The notes under the pieces: generated by a model | The model's input: the letters and a program-made list of their open reading frames with translations, nothing else | Told to the model about the DNA's origin: nothing | The model's database searches: none | Shown here: piece after piece, positions 9,146 to 17,989 of the stretch | Layout: every line of letters starts with the position of its first letter | Position numbering within the stretch: the first letter of the stretch is position 1 | From: an uncultured Hyphomicrobiales bacterium | GTDB lineage: Bacteria > Pseudomonadota > Alphaproteobacteria > Rhizobiales > Beijerinckiaceae | NCBI GenBank assembly: GCA_903902915.1 | Contig: CAIUWR010000045.1 | Coordinates: 1 to 64,000 of the forward strand | Length of the DNA: 64,000 nucleotides | Direction of reading: 5' to 3' | Made by a program: the position numbers and the translations under genes

Positions 9146-9175
9146 CGATTGCGCGATTATTTTATCGCGCAATCG
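9146..9175. repeat. Perfect 12-bp inverted repeat between hflC and degP
   Basis: CGATTGCGCGAT (9146-9157) and its exact complement (9164-9175) flank the 6-base loop TATTTT. There is no T-run on either side, so it is not a standard terminator. It lies 13 bases after the hflC stop and about 88 bases before the degP start. It could be an mRNA-stabilising stem, a processing site or an operator for the protease gene. Confidence 0.8.
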
Positions 9176-9188
9176 AATGACAGGGAGC

Positions 9189-10094
9189 TTAAGGCGCCTT
9201 GGCGGCGGCTTCCGCCTGCGGCCCTGAATTTCCGAAGAAGCGGAAAAACTGGGACGTGGGGCTCAGGATGAGCCGGGTGTCGCTGGACTTCAAACCAGCC
9301 TCATAGGCCTGCATGCTCCGCCAGAAGGCGAAAAAGTCAGGATCTTTTCCGTAGGCGGCCGCGAAAATGCCGTTTCGCTCCGCCTCGCCCTCGCCGCGCA
9401 GCTGATCGGCCTGCTGCTGCGCCTGGGCGCGCAGCACGACGACGTCGCGGTCGGCCCGGGAGGTGATGCGCTGCGCCTGTTCGGACCCCTGCGCCCGGAA
9501 CTCGGCCGCTTCACGCGCACGCTCGGTCTGCATGCGGCTGAAGACCTTTTCCGAAATCTGCCTTGGCAGATCCGCGCGGCGAATGCGCACGTCCTTGATG
9601 GTGACGCCGAACTTGCTCGCTTCCTGCTCCACCTGTTCGCGAATGCGAACCATGAGCTGCGCGCGCTGGTCACGCACGATCTGCGGCATGTTGGCTTCGC
9701 CGAGCACCCGGCGAACGGCCGAGTTCAGGACGTTGGCGAGCTGGCCATCGGCCCGCAACGTGGTGCCCACCGACTGATAGAAGCGCAACGGATCGACGAT
9801 CTTGTAGCGCAGGAAAGCGTCCACCTCGATGCGGTTGTTGTCGCTGGCCAGCACCTCCTGCTTGGAGGTTTCCAGATCGAGGATCCGATTGTCCAGATAG
9901 ACCACGGTCTCGATGAAGGGCGCCTTGAAGTGCAGGCCCGGCTCGGTGATGAGGCCGCGCCCGGTAATCGGCTCGCCAAAGCGCAGCACGAGCGCTTGCT
10001 CGGTTTGCCGCACGATGAAGGTCGAACTTCCAAGCCCGATCAAGGCGAGCAGAAGGACGACGAGGGTGGTGAAGATGGTGAAGGGAGAGTTCAT
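9189..10094 (-). CDS. hflC: FtsH modulator HflC (SPFH/prohibitin family)
   Basis: HflC forms with HflK a large membrane complex that encloses and modulates the FtsH protease. A single N-terminal membrane anchor (FTIFTTLVVLLLALIGLGSSTFIV) is followed by the SPFH domain (TEQALVLRFGEPI ... LDNRILDLETSKQEVLASDNN) and a long coiled-coil rich in Arg, Glu, Ala and Gln (about residues 170-245). The 301-residue length fits. ATG 10094 overlaps the hflK stop codon as ATGA, the usual hflK-hflC coupling. Confidence 0.95.
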   Translation of the reverse strand: MNSPFTIFTTLVVLLLALIGLGSSTFIVRQTEQALVLRFGEPITGRGLITEPGLHFKAPFIETVVYLDNRILDLETSKQEVLASDNNRIEVDAFLRYKIVDPLRFYQSVGTTLRADGQLANVLNSAVRRVLGEANMPQIVRDQRAQLMVRIREQVEQEASKFGVTIKDVRIRRADLPRQISEKVFSRMQTERAREAAEFRAQGSEQAQRITSRADRDVVVLRAQAQQQADQLRGEGEAERNGIFAAAYGKDPDFFAFWRSMQAYEAGLKSSDTRLILSPTSQFFRFFGNSGPQAEAAAKAP

Positions 10095-11242
10095 CGCGCG
10101 CCCCCCTGCTGGCTCGAGGGACGGCCCGCGCCCGGACTCTGGGGCGCCTCAAGCGCGCCCAGCGGCAGATAGGGCACGACGCCCTGCGCCGACGGGTTCT
10201 GATCGACGATCACTTTGTTCATGCCCCCGAACACCCGTTCCATGGTCTCGAGATAAATGCGCTCGCGGGTGATGGCGGGCGCTTTCTTATATTGATCAAG
10301 CACTTGGTCAAAGCGCGCCGCCTGACCTCGCGCTTCGGCCACCGTCTGCTCACGATAGGCCTGAGCTTCTTGCGAAATGCGGGCCGCAGCGCCGCGCGCC
10401 TCGGGCACCACGCGATTGGCGTAGGCCTCGGCCTCGTTGCGCAAACGGTCCTGATCCTGCTGCGCCGCCGTCACGTCGCGGAAGGCTGCGATGACCTGTT
10501 CTGGCGGATCGACGGACTGCAACTGCACCTGAATGATCTTGGCCCCCAGGTCATAATCATCCAGCACCTTTTGCATCAGCTCCTGAACGGCGGGTTCGAT
10601 CACCTTGCGCTCGGCGGTCAGGATGCGCTGGATCTGGCTGCGACCGACGACCTCGCGCATGGCGCTTTCAGCGACCGCCTTGATGGTCACTTCGGGACGC
10701 CGCACGTTGAAGGCGAAATTCTCCGGCTTCAAAGGATCAATCTGCCAGATCACCACGAATTTCACATCCGCGATATTCTCGTCGCCCGTCAGCATCAGGC
10801 TTTCCTCGGGCACGTCGCTGGTGCCCTGATTGCCGCTCATCGGATCAACCCGATAGTTGAAGCCGATGCTGATGGTGTTGCGGTCTTCCACCCGCAGCTT
10901 CTGAACCGAGCCGACCGGATAGGGCCAATTGTAATGCAGGCCCGCGCCCGTCTTGCTCACATAGCGCCCGAACAGCATGTTGAGGCCAGCCTCGTTGGGC
11001 TGCACCGTGTAGAAGCCGCTGAGCCCCCAGACGCCGATGGCGAGCAGAGCAGCGAGGGCGACGCCCTTGCCGCCAAACCCGCCGGGCAGGACCTGACGCA
11101 GCTTGTCCTGACCGCGCCGCAGGATTTCTTCCAGATCAGGCGGCCGCTGGCCTCCCGCAGGGCCCTGCCCCCAAGGCCCCTGATTCGGGGGCTTGCCCCA
11201 GGGTCCGCCACCACCGCCGCCGCCTTGATTGCTCCAGGGCAT
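10091..11242 (-). CDS. hflK: FtsH modulator HflK (SPFH/prohibitin family)
   Basis: This is the partner of HflC. The 383-residue protein starts with the characteristic Gly/Pro/Trp-rich cytoplasmic tail (MPWSNQGGGGGGGPWGK), then a membrane anchor (GVALAALLAIGVWGLSGFYTV) and the SPFH domain (PNEAGLNMLFGRYV...). A coiled-coil segment (DRLRNEAEAYANRVVPEARG...) lies near residues 265-330. The start is ATG 11242 with GAGGAAC upstream. An upstream in-frame extension to 11323 would run into the folA end and lacks family similarity. The gene lies 81 bp after folA in the same direction. Confidence 0.95.
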   Translation of the reverse strand: MPWSNQGGGGGGGPWGKPPNQGPWGQGPAGGQRPPDLEEILRRGQDKLRQVLPGGFGGKGVALAALLAIGVWGLSGFYTVQPNEAGLNMLFGRYVSKTGAGLHYNWPYPVGSVQKLRVEDRNTISIGFNYRVDPMSGNQGTSDVPEESLMLTGDENIADVKFVVIWQIDPLKPENFAFNVRRPEVTIKAVAESAMREVVGRSQIQRILTAERKVIEPAVQELMQKVLDDYDLGAKIIQVQLQSVDPPEQVIAAFRDVTAAQQDQDRLRNEAEAYANRVVPEARGAAARISQEAQAYREQTVAEARGQAARFDQVLDQYKKAPAITRERIYLETMERVFGGMNKVIVDQNPSAQGVVPYLPLGALEAPQSPGAGRPSSQQGGAR

Positions 11243-11323
11243 CAGGTTCCTCGCCTCGGATGAATTTCCAATGTGGAAGTAAACATGGACCCGGCCATTT
11301 TCAATTGGCGGACCCTTGACCAA

Positions 11324-11833
11324 TTACGCGCGTACAAAGTCCACGAAGCTGAACCTGGCCTCGTCGCCAGGCCCCGGATCATGAACCGCCCTCGCCGTCT
11401 CGCGCCAGCGAACCGGATCGATGGCGGGGAAAAAAGCGTCGCCCTCCGGCGCCAGATCGACCTGCGTGATATGGAGCGCAGCGCATTGATCGAGAAGGAG
11501 CCCATAGAGCTCGCCCCCGCCAGCGACCATGATTTCCGGGGCGTTCAGCCGTTCCGCCAGCTCCTGCCCCAGCGCGATGGCGGCGTCCGGATCATGGACC
11601 ACATGGGCGCCCTGCGCCGCAAATGCGGGATCGCGGGTGACCACGATGGTCTCGCGGCCCGGCAAAGGGCGCCCGATGGAATCCCAGGTCCGTCGTCCCA
11701 TGATCATCGGCTTGCCCATCGTGATCGCGCGAAAGTGAAGCATGTCGCTGCGCAATTTCCAGAGCAGCCGATTGTTCCCGCCAATGACTCCATTGCGCGC
11801 CACCGCCGCGACGATAGCGAGAGGAACCCCCAT
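11324..11833 (-). CDS. folA: Dihydrofolate reductase
   Basis: FolA regenerates tetrahydrofolate with NADPH, which matters because ThyA next to it consumes methylene-THF and yields dihydrofolate. The 169-residue protein shows AVARNGVIGGNNRLLWKLRSDMLHF (the Asp of SDM corresponds to the catalytic acid), MGRRTWDSIGRPLPGRETIVVTRD and the VAGGGELY loop. The LLW sequence replaces the Pro-Trp seen in E. coli DHFR; I believe similar variants occur in related bacteria. ATG 11833 overlaps the thyA stop as ATGA, so the two are co-translated. Confidence 0.95.
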   Translation of the reverse strand: MGVPLAIVAAVARNGVIGGNNRLLWKLRSDMLHFRAITMGKPMIMGRRTWDSIGRPLPGRETIVVTRDPAFAAQGAHVVHDPDAAIALGQELAERLNAPEIMVAGGGELYGLLLDQCAALHITQVDLAPEGDAFFPAIDPVRWRETARAVHDPGPGDEARFSFVDFVRA

Positions 11834-12627
11834 CAGACCGCCACCGGGGCCTTGATCGCGGGCCAGGGATCATAGCCCTCGATCACGATGTCCTCGTAGG
11901 AATAATCGAACAGAGACCCCACCGCCGGGTTGAGGTGCAGGCGCGGCAGCGGGCGCAAGGCGCGGGACAGCTGCTCTTGAGCCTGATCGAGGTGGTTCAG
12001 ATAAAGATGGGCGTCGCCGAAAGAATGGACGAAATCGCCCGGCTGGAGGCCTGCGGCCTGCGCCATCATGACGGTCAGCAAGGCGTAGCTGGCGATATTG
12101 AAGGGAACGCCCAGAAAGATGTCCGCCGAGCGCTGGTAGAGCTGGCAGGAGAGCCGCCCCTCAGCCACATAGAATTGAAAGAGGCAGTGGCAAGGCGCCA
12201 GCTTCATGCGGGGCAGATCGGCGACGTTCCAGGCGGAGACCACGAGGCGGCGCGAATCGGGATTGCGCCTGATCTCATCCAGAACCCACTTGATCTGATC
12301 ATGGGTCTGCCCGTCCGCCCCCTCCCAGGAACGCCATTGCTTGCCATAGACCGGGCCAAGGTCGCCCTTTTCATCCGCCCATTCGTCCCAGATGGAGACC
12401 CCGTTTTCCTTCAGCCAGGCGATGTTGGTGTCGCCCTTCAGGAACCACAACAGCTCGTTGACGATGGATTTCAGATGCAGCCGCTTGGTGGTGACCAGCG
12501 GAAAGCCTTTCGAGAGATCGAAACGCATCTGATGGCCGAAGACCGAGATGGTCCCCGTGCCGGTGCGGTCTGATTTGCGCACGCCCTCATCAAGGACGCG
12601 GCGCAGAAGGTCGTGATAGGCCTGCAT
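11833..12627 (-). CDS. thyA: Thymidylate synthase
   Basis: ThyA makes dTMP from dUMP and methylene-THF. The 264 residues equal the length of the E. coli enzyme. The catalytic cysteine is at 146 in the conserved [11 protein letters not shown] motif. The N-terminal arginine loop ([18 protein letters not shown]) and the DVPFN-like [12 protein letters not shown] segment are present. It starts at ATG 12627, is followed by an ATGA overlap into folA, and lies downstream of a CPBP protease gene in the same direction after a 46-bp gap. Confidence 0.98.
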   Translation of the reverse strand: MQAYHDLLRRVLDEGVRKSDRTGTGTISVFGHQMRFDLSKGFPLVTTKRLHLKSIVNELLWFLKGDTNIAWLKENGVSIWDEWADEKGDLGPVYGKQWRSWEGADGQTHDQIKWVLDEIRRNPDSRRLVVSAWNVADLPRMKLAPCHCLFQFYVAEGRLSCQLYQRSADIFLGVPFNIASYALLTVMMAQAAGLQPGDFVHSFGDAHLYLNHLDQAQEQLSRALRPLPRLHLNPAVGSLFDYSYEDIVIEGYDPWPAIKAPVAV

Positions 12628-12673
12628 GTGGGTTCCCTGTCAGGCGCGCACCTTACTCGATCAGGCCCCGCGC

Positions 12674-13450
12674 TCAAACCTTCCATACGAAGCTGATGGT
12701 CAATCCGAAGAAATTGTAAAGCATATGAAAAAGGGTCGAGGCCCTTGCGCTGCCGGTGCGCTCGCGCACATAGCCAAGCACAAGTCCCATGGGCAAAATG
12801 GCCAGCGCATAAAGGTGGGTGGATTCCCAATGGGCTACGGCGAAAAGAATCGCCGTCGTCCAGAGCGCCGCCCCAAAACCGAAGCGCCAGCGGAGGGCGG
12901 TATAGAGCCAGCCGCGAAACAACAGCTCCTCCGCCAGCGGAGCCAGAACCACGATCATCAAGAACGCGATCGCCAGCCCGGACGACGAATCGGGAATGGA
13001 GACCCAATCTTTGGCGGGGGGATAAACGTAGGCGACGACAAGGCTCGCACCGAGCTGGTAGAGAATGGACGCCAGCAAGAGCCCCCAATAGATCAAGTCC
13101 GGCGTGAATTGCGTCCAGCCCAGAAGCTGCCGCCACGCGCTCCCCGCGCGCAGCCGCGCCATGGCCCAGACCCCGAGAATGACGGCCAGATAAACGGCGC
13201 AGCCCGCAGCCAGAGCGAAGGCTTCCATATCCGCCCGCCGTCCATTCTGGAGGGCGCCCAGCCCCGTCTGAATGGCGTCACGCAAATGCGGCCATCCAAA
13301 AAGCAGGGATTCGCCCAGGACAACTAACCCCAAGCTCGCGCCCAGCGCGGCGGAGGCCATCAAGGCGATCATCCCCAGACTGAGGATGAGGCCCAGGGGA
13401 CCAAAGGGACGGGGCTCGGCAGGGACGTTCTCAAGAGTGATGTGGTCCAT
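12674..13450 (-). CDS. CPBP-family intramembrane metalloprotease
   Basis: A 258-residue polytopic protein with about six to seven hydrophobic segments. Near residues 175-185 it has the EELLFRGWLYTALR motif (EExxxR) of the CPBP (CAAX protease and bacteriocin-processing, Abi) family. Conserved histidines follow in VAHWESTHLYA and TLFHMLYN. These residues form the metal-dependent active site in the membrane. Family members process prenylated or secreted peptides, or give self-immunity to bacteriocins; no peptide partner is visible nearby. It starts at ATG 13450. Confidence 0.85.
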   Translation of the reverse strand: MDHITLENVPAEPRPFGPLGLILSLGMIALMASAALGASLGLVVLGESLLFGWPHLRDAIQTGLGALQNGRRADMEAFALAAGCAVYLAVILGVWAMARLRAGSAWRQLLGWTQFTPDLIYWGLLLASILYQLGASLVVAYVYPPAKDWVSIPDSSSGLAIAFLMIVVLAPLAEELLFRGWLYTALRWRFGFGAALWTTAILFAVAHWESTHLYALAILPMGLVLGYVRERTGSARASTLFHMLYNFFGLTISFVWKV

Positions 13451-13644
13451 GACCGCTTTTCCAGACCCCGACCAACCGGAGCCCAGTGAAGATGGCGCAC
13501 CAGCGGCGCCCGCACAAGAGCTTCACATTGCGGAGCGGGCTTTTGACGGGCGCTCAATCGCTTGAGCGCGCTTGCGGATGGATGGGCGACTCCGCCTGTG
13601 CTACGCAGCCGCGACGACGCGCCCCTTATCCACCGGAGATTCCC

Positions 13645-14670
13645 TTGCGCCTGAAAAAGCTCGCTCTCGGCCTCGCCCTGTTGCCGCTCACCACGGCCCT
13701 CGCCAGCGCGCAAAGCGTCGAACAATTCTACACGGGCAAAACGATCAACTTCATCGTGGGCGCGGGCGCGGGCGGCAGCTATGACATTTATGCGCGCACG
13801 CTGGCGGGCCATCTTGGCAAGCATATTCCCGGCAAGCCGGTCATAGTGGTGAAGCTGGCGGGCGGAGTCGGTGGCGGGGTCTCGACCTCGGTGCAGATGG
13901 AGCATACTGCGCCCAAGGATGGCCTGACCATCGGCATGACCCAGCAGACTAACGTCACCAGCCAGCTGACCGAGGCCAATGTCGCGGGCAAATACGACAT
14001 TTCGAAATGGCGCTGGCTCGGCAACATGGCGCCCCTGCGCAATTTCGCGGGCGTCTGGCACACCGCCCCGGCGCAGACCCTTGAAGAGGCGACCAAGACC
14101 GAAGTCATCATGGGCGCCACCGGGCGCAACTCGCCGACCTTCACCGTGCCGCAGGCGCTGAATGAAATTCTTGGCGCGAAATTCAAATTCGTGCTCGGCT
14201 ACAACGGCGCCGCCGATCTCAACCTGGCCATGGAACGCGGGGAAATTCAGGGACGCGGCGCCTCATGGGTCAGCGTCGTGACCCAGGCCCCGCAATATAT
14301 CCGCGAGAAGAAGCTGAAAGCTCTGGTGGTCGACGGTCTGACCCGCGACCCGCTGCTGCCGGAGGTTCCCACCTTGCTGGAACTCGCCCGCAACGACGAG
14401 CAGAAGGCCGCGCTGCTGATGATCTGCGGCTCCTCCGAATTCGCCCGCGCCGTCTTCCTGCCGCCGGGCGTACCGCAGGAGCGGGTGGACGCGCTGCGCA
14501 AGGCTTTTGATGAGACGATGAAGGATCCGGAGTTTCTGGCCGAAGCCGAAAAGGCGCAGATCCCGATAGAGCCGAACGGTGGCGAGAATCTCGACGCCAT
14601 CGCCAAACAGATCGTGGCGACTCCCGTCAGCGCTGTAACGCTCGCCCGGAAGCTGCTCGGCAGCGAATGA
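13645..14670 (+). CDS. Bug/TctC-type solute-binding protein
   Basis: A 341-residue exported protein. The signal peptide reads MRLKKLALGLALLPLTTALASA with likely cleavage before QSVEQFY. The mature part shows Bug-family features: YTGKTINFIVGAGAGGSYDIYARTLA near the N terminus and PGVPQERVDALRKAF near the C terminus. Bug proteins bind small carboxylates and other metabolites for tripartite tricarboxylate transporters. No TctA/TctB membrane genes are in the window, so it is an orphan. The start is a TTG at 13645 with GGAG seven bases upstream. An ATG at 13486 would put about 53 residues in front of the signal peptide and is rejected. It converges on a second, related gene. Confidence 0.85.
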   Translation: MRLKKLALGLALLPLTTALASAQSVEQFYTGKTINFIVGAGAGGSYDIYARTLAGHLGKHIPGKPVIVVKLAGGVGGGVSTSVQMEHTAPKDGLTIGMTQQTNVTSQLTEANVAGKYDISKWRWLGNMAPLRNFAGVWHTAPAQTLEEATKTEVIMGATGRNSPTFTVPQALNEILGAKFKFVLGYNGAADLNLAMERGEIQGRGASWVSVVTQAPQYIREKKLKALVVDGLTRDPLLPEVPTLLELARNDEQKAALLMICGSSEFARAVFLPPGVPQERVDALRKAFDETMKDPEFLAEAEKAQIPIEPNGGENLDAIAKQIVATPVSAVTLARKLLGSE

Positions 14671-14678
14671 GCCCGGCA

Positions 14679-14700
14679 GGATGGCGACGTCACGCCATCC
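14679..14700. terminator. Stem-loop between converging solute-binding genes
   Basis: GGATGGCG (14679-14686) pairs with CGCCATCC (14693-14700) across six bases. It lies in the 42-bp gap between two converging stop codons. Neither side has a T-run, so it may only be a weak bidirectional terminator or a 3'-end protecting hairpin. Confidence 0.45.
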
Positions 14701-14712
14701 TCAACCGCTCCA

Positions 14713-15768
14713 TCAAGGCTTGTAAACCAGCGCCGCCTTCGCCTTGTCCACGATTTCCTGCGGCGTGGCGTAGAGTTTCGCGATCAACGCCTGCAACTCT
14801 TCGCCCGCGATGGGGGCGATGTCGAGGTTGATGCGCTTGGCCTCCGCGATCAGTTCAGGATCGGTCATCGTCTCCATGAAGGCCTTCCGCAGCGCGTCCA
14901 CCCGCTCCGGCGGCACGCCCGGGGCGACCACATAGGGGCGCCCGAACGTCGTCTGGCTGTAGACGAGATCGAGGATCTGCTTCTGCTGCGGCGTTTTGGC
15001 GAAGTCTTTCGCGAGCCGCACGCCCATGCGGTCCAGTTCCGGATAGCCGACATTGGATTCCTGCAACAGCGGCTTCACCAGCTTGTCCCGGAACCAGGCC
15101 GGATAGGTCGCCACCACGCTCGACCAGGTCTGGCCGCAGCCGCCCTGCACCTCGCCCTTTTCAATCGCCAGATTGATTTCGCGGGTGCCGGGATAACCCG
15201 CCACGATCTTGAACTTCACCCCGAGCAAGTTCTTCAATAACGAGGGAAAATCGCGCGTCGAAGCGCCTTCCGCGCTCGCGCCTATGACGATCTCCTTGTC
15301 GAACAGGTCAGCGAGCGAGTTCACCCCCGCGTCCGTTCGAACGAGGCAGACATAGGCGTCGCTATTGGCGTTGCCGATATAATTGAACTTCGCGGTGTCA
15401 TGGGTGCTGCGTTTGGCCTCGCCAAAAAGCGGATCGACCACAGCCCCCATGAAAATCGCGCCCATGACCGAGCCGTCCTTCGGGGCGACATTGTAGACAT
15501 AGGCGGCTGCGACATTGGAGGCTGCGCCCGGCATGTTCTGGACGATGACCGCAGGATTGCCGGGAATATGCCGCCCCATGAAGCGTGCGATCAGGCGCCC
15601 GTAAAGATCATAGCCCCCACCCGGCGAGGAGCCGACGATCAGGGTTACAGTTCGGCCCCGATAAAAAGCGGCCACGGCGTCCTGGGACTGCGCTTGCGCC
15701 GCCCCCATCGCCACCGCGCCCGCCAGCACGGCCGCAGCCAAATGTCGCAGGCTCGCCAAACCCTTCAT
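14713..15768 (-). CDS. Bug/TctC-type solute-binding protein
   Basis: The 351-residue product has a signal peptide (LRHLAAAVLAGAVAMGAAQAQ) and a Bug-type mature domain (YRGRTVTLIVGSSPGGGYDLYGRLIARFMGRHIPGNP ... PGVPPERVDALRKAFMETM). It is plainly related to the converging gene to its left but has diverged well, so it is an old duplicate or a separate recruit. The start is ATG 15768 with GGGGGAGGA five bases upstream. The open frame to 16335 upstream overlaps the dioxygenase gene and is not real. It is divergent from the dioxygenase gene at 15932, so the two may share a control region. Confidence 0.85.
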   Translation of the reverse strand: MKGLASLRHLAAAVLAGAVAMGAAQAQSQDAVAAFYRGRTVTLIVGSSPGGGYDLYGRLIARFMGRHIPGNPAVIVQNMPGAASNVAAAYVYNVAPKDGSVMGAIFMGAVVDPLFGEAKRSTHDTAKFNYIGNANSDAYVCLVRTDAGVNSLADLFDKEIVIGASAEGASTRDFPSLLKNLLGVKFKIVAGYPGTREINLAIEKGEVQGGCGQTWSSVVATYPAWFRDKLVKPLLQESNVGYPELDRMGVRLAKDFAKTPQQKQILDLVYSQTTFGRPYVVAPGVPPERVDALRKAFMETMTDPELIAEAKRINLDIAPIAGEELQALIAKLYATPQEIVDKAKAALVYKP

Positions 15769-15931
15769 GCCGTCCTCCCCCATGTCGCCAGCATTTTGCG
15801 GGGATTGAGGCCAAAGGCAAGCGCCGGGCGCCACGGGGAATTTTTCCCCCCTTGGCGCTCGGCCTCCTGTTCCTCTACATTGCGGTTGGGCGCCGCGCCA
15901 AAAGCGGCCGCAAATATCAGGGGAGCAGACG

Positions 15932-16753
15932 ATGGCCATCACCGTGAAACCGCTCGACGCGCCGCTCGGGGCGCAAATCGTCGGCCTCGATGCGCGCAAC
16001 ATCACGCCGCAAGATTCGCAGACCATTTTCGACGCTTTCCTGAAGCACCACATTCTCGTGCTGCACGACCAGCATCTGAGCGACGCCGAACTGGTGGAGT
16101 TCGGCAAATGTTTCGGCCCCATCGAGAAGTCACGCGTCGTCTCGCCCCTTTCGGGCCGGGACGACATCATGGTGATCTCCAACATCCGCGAGGACGGCAA
16201 GCCGCTGGGGCAATTGCCCGATGGGGAAATGTCCTTCCACTTCGACCGCATCCACCAGAAGCAGCCCTGCCGCGCCGCCGCCCTCATGGCTCTGGAAATT
16301 CCGAAGGAAGGCGGCGACACACTGTTCTCCAACATGGTGCTCGCCTATGCGACCCTGCCGGAGGAGACCAAGCGCAAGATCGCGGGCAAGACGGCGCTGA
16401 ACACCTTCACCTATGGCGCGACCTCCGCCGACAAGCGCGAGGGCGCCGGCCCGCAATGCGTGCATCCGGTGGCGCGCACCATTCCGCAGACCGGCGAGAA
16501 GTCGCTCTATGTCTGCCGCCTGATGACCGACCATATCGAGGGCATGGACCCGGCCGAGAGCCGCAAGCTGATCGACGAGCTTTGCGACCATGCGGAAGAT
16601 CCGCGCTTCGTCTACGCCCATCAGTGGAAAGTGGGCGACATCGTCGTCTGGGACAATCGCGCCACCATGCACGCCCGCACGGATTTCTCCGAGACCGAGC
16701 GCCGCCTCATGAAGCGCGTCACCATCGGCGACGATCAGCCGCCCATCGCTTGA
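15932..16753 (+). CDS. TauD/TfdA-family 2-oxoglutarate/Fe(II) dioxygenase
   Basis: A 273-residue member of the TauD/TfdA clade. The iron-binding facial triad is visible: His103 and Asp105 in FHFDRIHQ, and His246 in the distal ATMHART segment. An Arg near 257-260 (RRLMKR) can hold the 2-oxoglutarate carboxylate. Family members oxidise taurine, phenoxyacids and other organic acids. The substrate cannot be told from sequence. AGGGGAG lies six bases before ATG 15932. With the two flanking solute-binding proteins and the flavin monooxygenase downstream it could form an uptake-plus-oxidation route; that link is inference. Confidence 0.85.
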   Translation: MAITVKPLDAPLGAQIVGLDARNITPQDSQTIFDAFLKHHILVLHDQHLSDAELVEFGKCFGPIEKSRVVSPLSGRDDIMVISNIREDGKPLGQLPDGEMSFHFDRIHQKQPCRAAALMALEIPKEGGDTLFSNMVLAYATLPEETKRKIAGKTALNTFTYGATSADKREGAGPQCVHPVARTIPQTGEKSLYVCRLMTDHIEGMDPAESRKLIDELCDHAEDPRFVYAHQWKVGDIVVWDNRATMHARTDFSETERRLMKRVTIGDDQPPIA

Positions 16754-16835
16754 GACATCGAAGGATCGCTTTGGCTCGGCTGGATATTCAGGACGATCCG
16801 GTTAAAGTGACGCCAACAATGGAACCGGAGGACAC

Positions 16836-17882
16836 ATGAAAGTCGGACTTTTCGATCATGTCGAGCAGACAGGCGACCGTTCGCTCGCCACGATCTTTGA
16901 CGAGCGCCTGCGCTTCGCCCAACTCGCCGACGAGGCAGGCTTCTATTGCCTGCATGTGGCCGAGCATCACTGCACGCCACTCAACATGGTTCCGGTGCCG
17001 GGCGTCTATCTGGGCGCCGTGGCGCGGCTCACCAAACGCCTGCGCTTCGGGCCTTTGTGCTATCTGCTGCCGCTCTATTCGCCGCTGCGCCTCATCGAGG
17101 AGATCGCCATGCTCGATCACCTCTCGCGCGGGCGCATGGAAATTGGCGTGGGCCGGGGCGTGTCGCCTTTCGAGCTGAACTACCACAAGGTCGATCACGC
17201 CGATTCCCGCAACATCTTCTTCGACGCCTATGAGTGTCTGGTGAAGGGCCTCACCAGCGAGAAGCTGACCCACGACGGCCCCTATTACAAATATACGGAC
17301 GTGCCCATGGCGCTGCGCCCCTTGCAGCGGCCCTATCCGGCCTTCTGGTATGGCTCCTCGAATGAAATCGGCGCGACCTGGGCGGGCGAACAGGGCATGC
17401 ATTTCACCGCCAATGGCGGCACGGCGCAGGCGAAGGTCAACATCTCCGCTTACAGGGCGGCGCTGGAGAAGCGCGGCGGCGTGGCGCAGCCCAAGGCTGA
17501 ATTCAAGGGAGGCGCGGCCATCGGCCAGCTTCGCCATATCCTGGTGGCGGATACGGACGAAGAGGCGCGCCGCATCATGAAGCCCGCCTTCGAACATCAC
17601 CTGGCGAGCCTCAACTATATCCGCAACCTGAACGGCTCGACCGAATTCACCGCGCGCCTCAACGTCCACCGCGGCGTCGACTTCGAGAGCTGCGAGCTCA
17701 ATGGCATGGTGATCGCAGGTTCGCCCGCCACCGTCATCGCGAAGCTGACGGAGCAGGTGGGCGAGCTGGGGACCAACTATCTTCTCGCCTATATGATGTT
17801 CGGCAATCTGTCCTTCGACGATGGCCTGCGGTCCATGCAGCTTTTCTCGACCGAGGTCATGCCGAAAATCGCGCACCTTTGA
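16836..17882 (+). CDS. Luciferase-like (LLM) flavin-dependent monooxygenase
   Basis: The 348-residue protein has the bacterial-luciferase TIM-barrel features: KVGLFDHVEQ at the N terminus, the EDEAGFYCLHVAEHH-type region near 35-50, and IGVGRGVSPFELNYH near residue 110. LLM enzymes use reduced flavin (FMNH2 or F420) to oxidise diverse substrates. The substrate here is unknown. The start is ATG 16836 with GGAGGA six bases upstream. An 82-bp gap separates it from the dioxygenase in the same direction, so both may be in one transcript. A hairpin terminator follows. Confidence 0.85.
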   Translation: MKVGLFDHVEQTGDRSLATIFDERLRFAQLADEAGFYCLHVAEHHCTPLNMVPVPGVYLGAVARLTKRLRFGPLCYLLPLYSPLRLIEEIAMLDHLSRGRMEIGVGRGVSPFELNYHKVDHADSRNIFFDAYECLVKGLTSEKLTHDGPYYKYTDVPMALRPLQRPYPAFWYGSSNEIGATWAGEQGMHFTANGGTAQAKVNISAYRAALEKRGGVAQPKAEFKGGAAIGQLRHILVADTDEEARRIMKPAFEHHLASLNYIRNLNGSTEFTARLNVHRGVDFESCELNGMVIAGSPATVIAKLTEQVGELGTNYLLAYMMFGNLSFDDGLRSMQLFSTEVMPKIAHL

Positions 17883-17890
17883 GCCAAAAA

Positions 17891-17916
17891 GGGCGATTTC
17901 CCACCGGAAATCGCCC
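17891..17916 (+). terminator. Hairpin terminator after the LLM gene
   Basis: An 11-bp perfect stem (17891-17901 with 17906-17916) with a 4-base loop begins eight bases after the stop codon. The downstream tract is CTTG rather than a clean T-run; on the opposite strand there is a T-rich run. It separates this operon from ssrA. Confidence 0.7.
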
Positions 17917-17977
17917 CTTGAGTGAAAAAGCGGCCCTCGTTGCGCCGGGGCCACTTTCAAAGGGGCGCGCACCCGCC

Positions 17978-17983
17978 TATATT
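17978..17983 (+). promoter_or_regulatory. -10 element of the ssrA promoter
   Basis: TATATT at 17978-17983 is a near-consensus -10 box placed so that transcription would begin at about 17990, just before the first hairpin of the tmRNA precursor. No good -35 is visible at the expected distance (TTTCAA at best). Confidence 0.45.
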
Positions 17984-17989
17984 GGGGTC

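Noticed and set aside
15769-16335. N-terminal extension of the second Bug protein
   Set aside because: The extension overlaps the dioxygenase gene on the other strand, and a signal peptide with a strong ribosome site begins at 15768.
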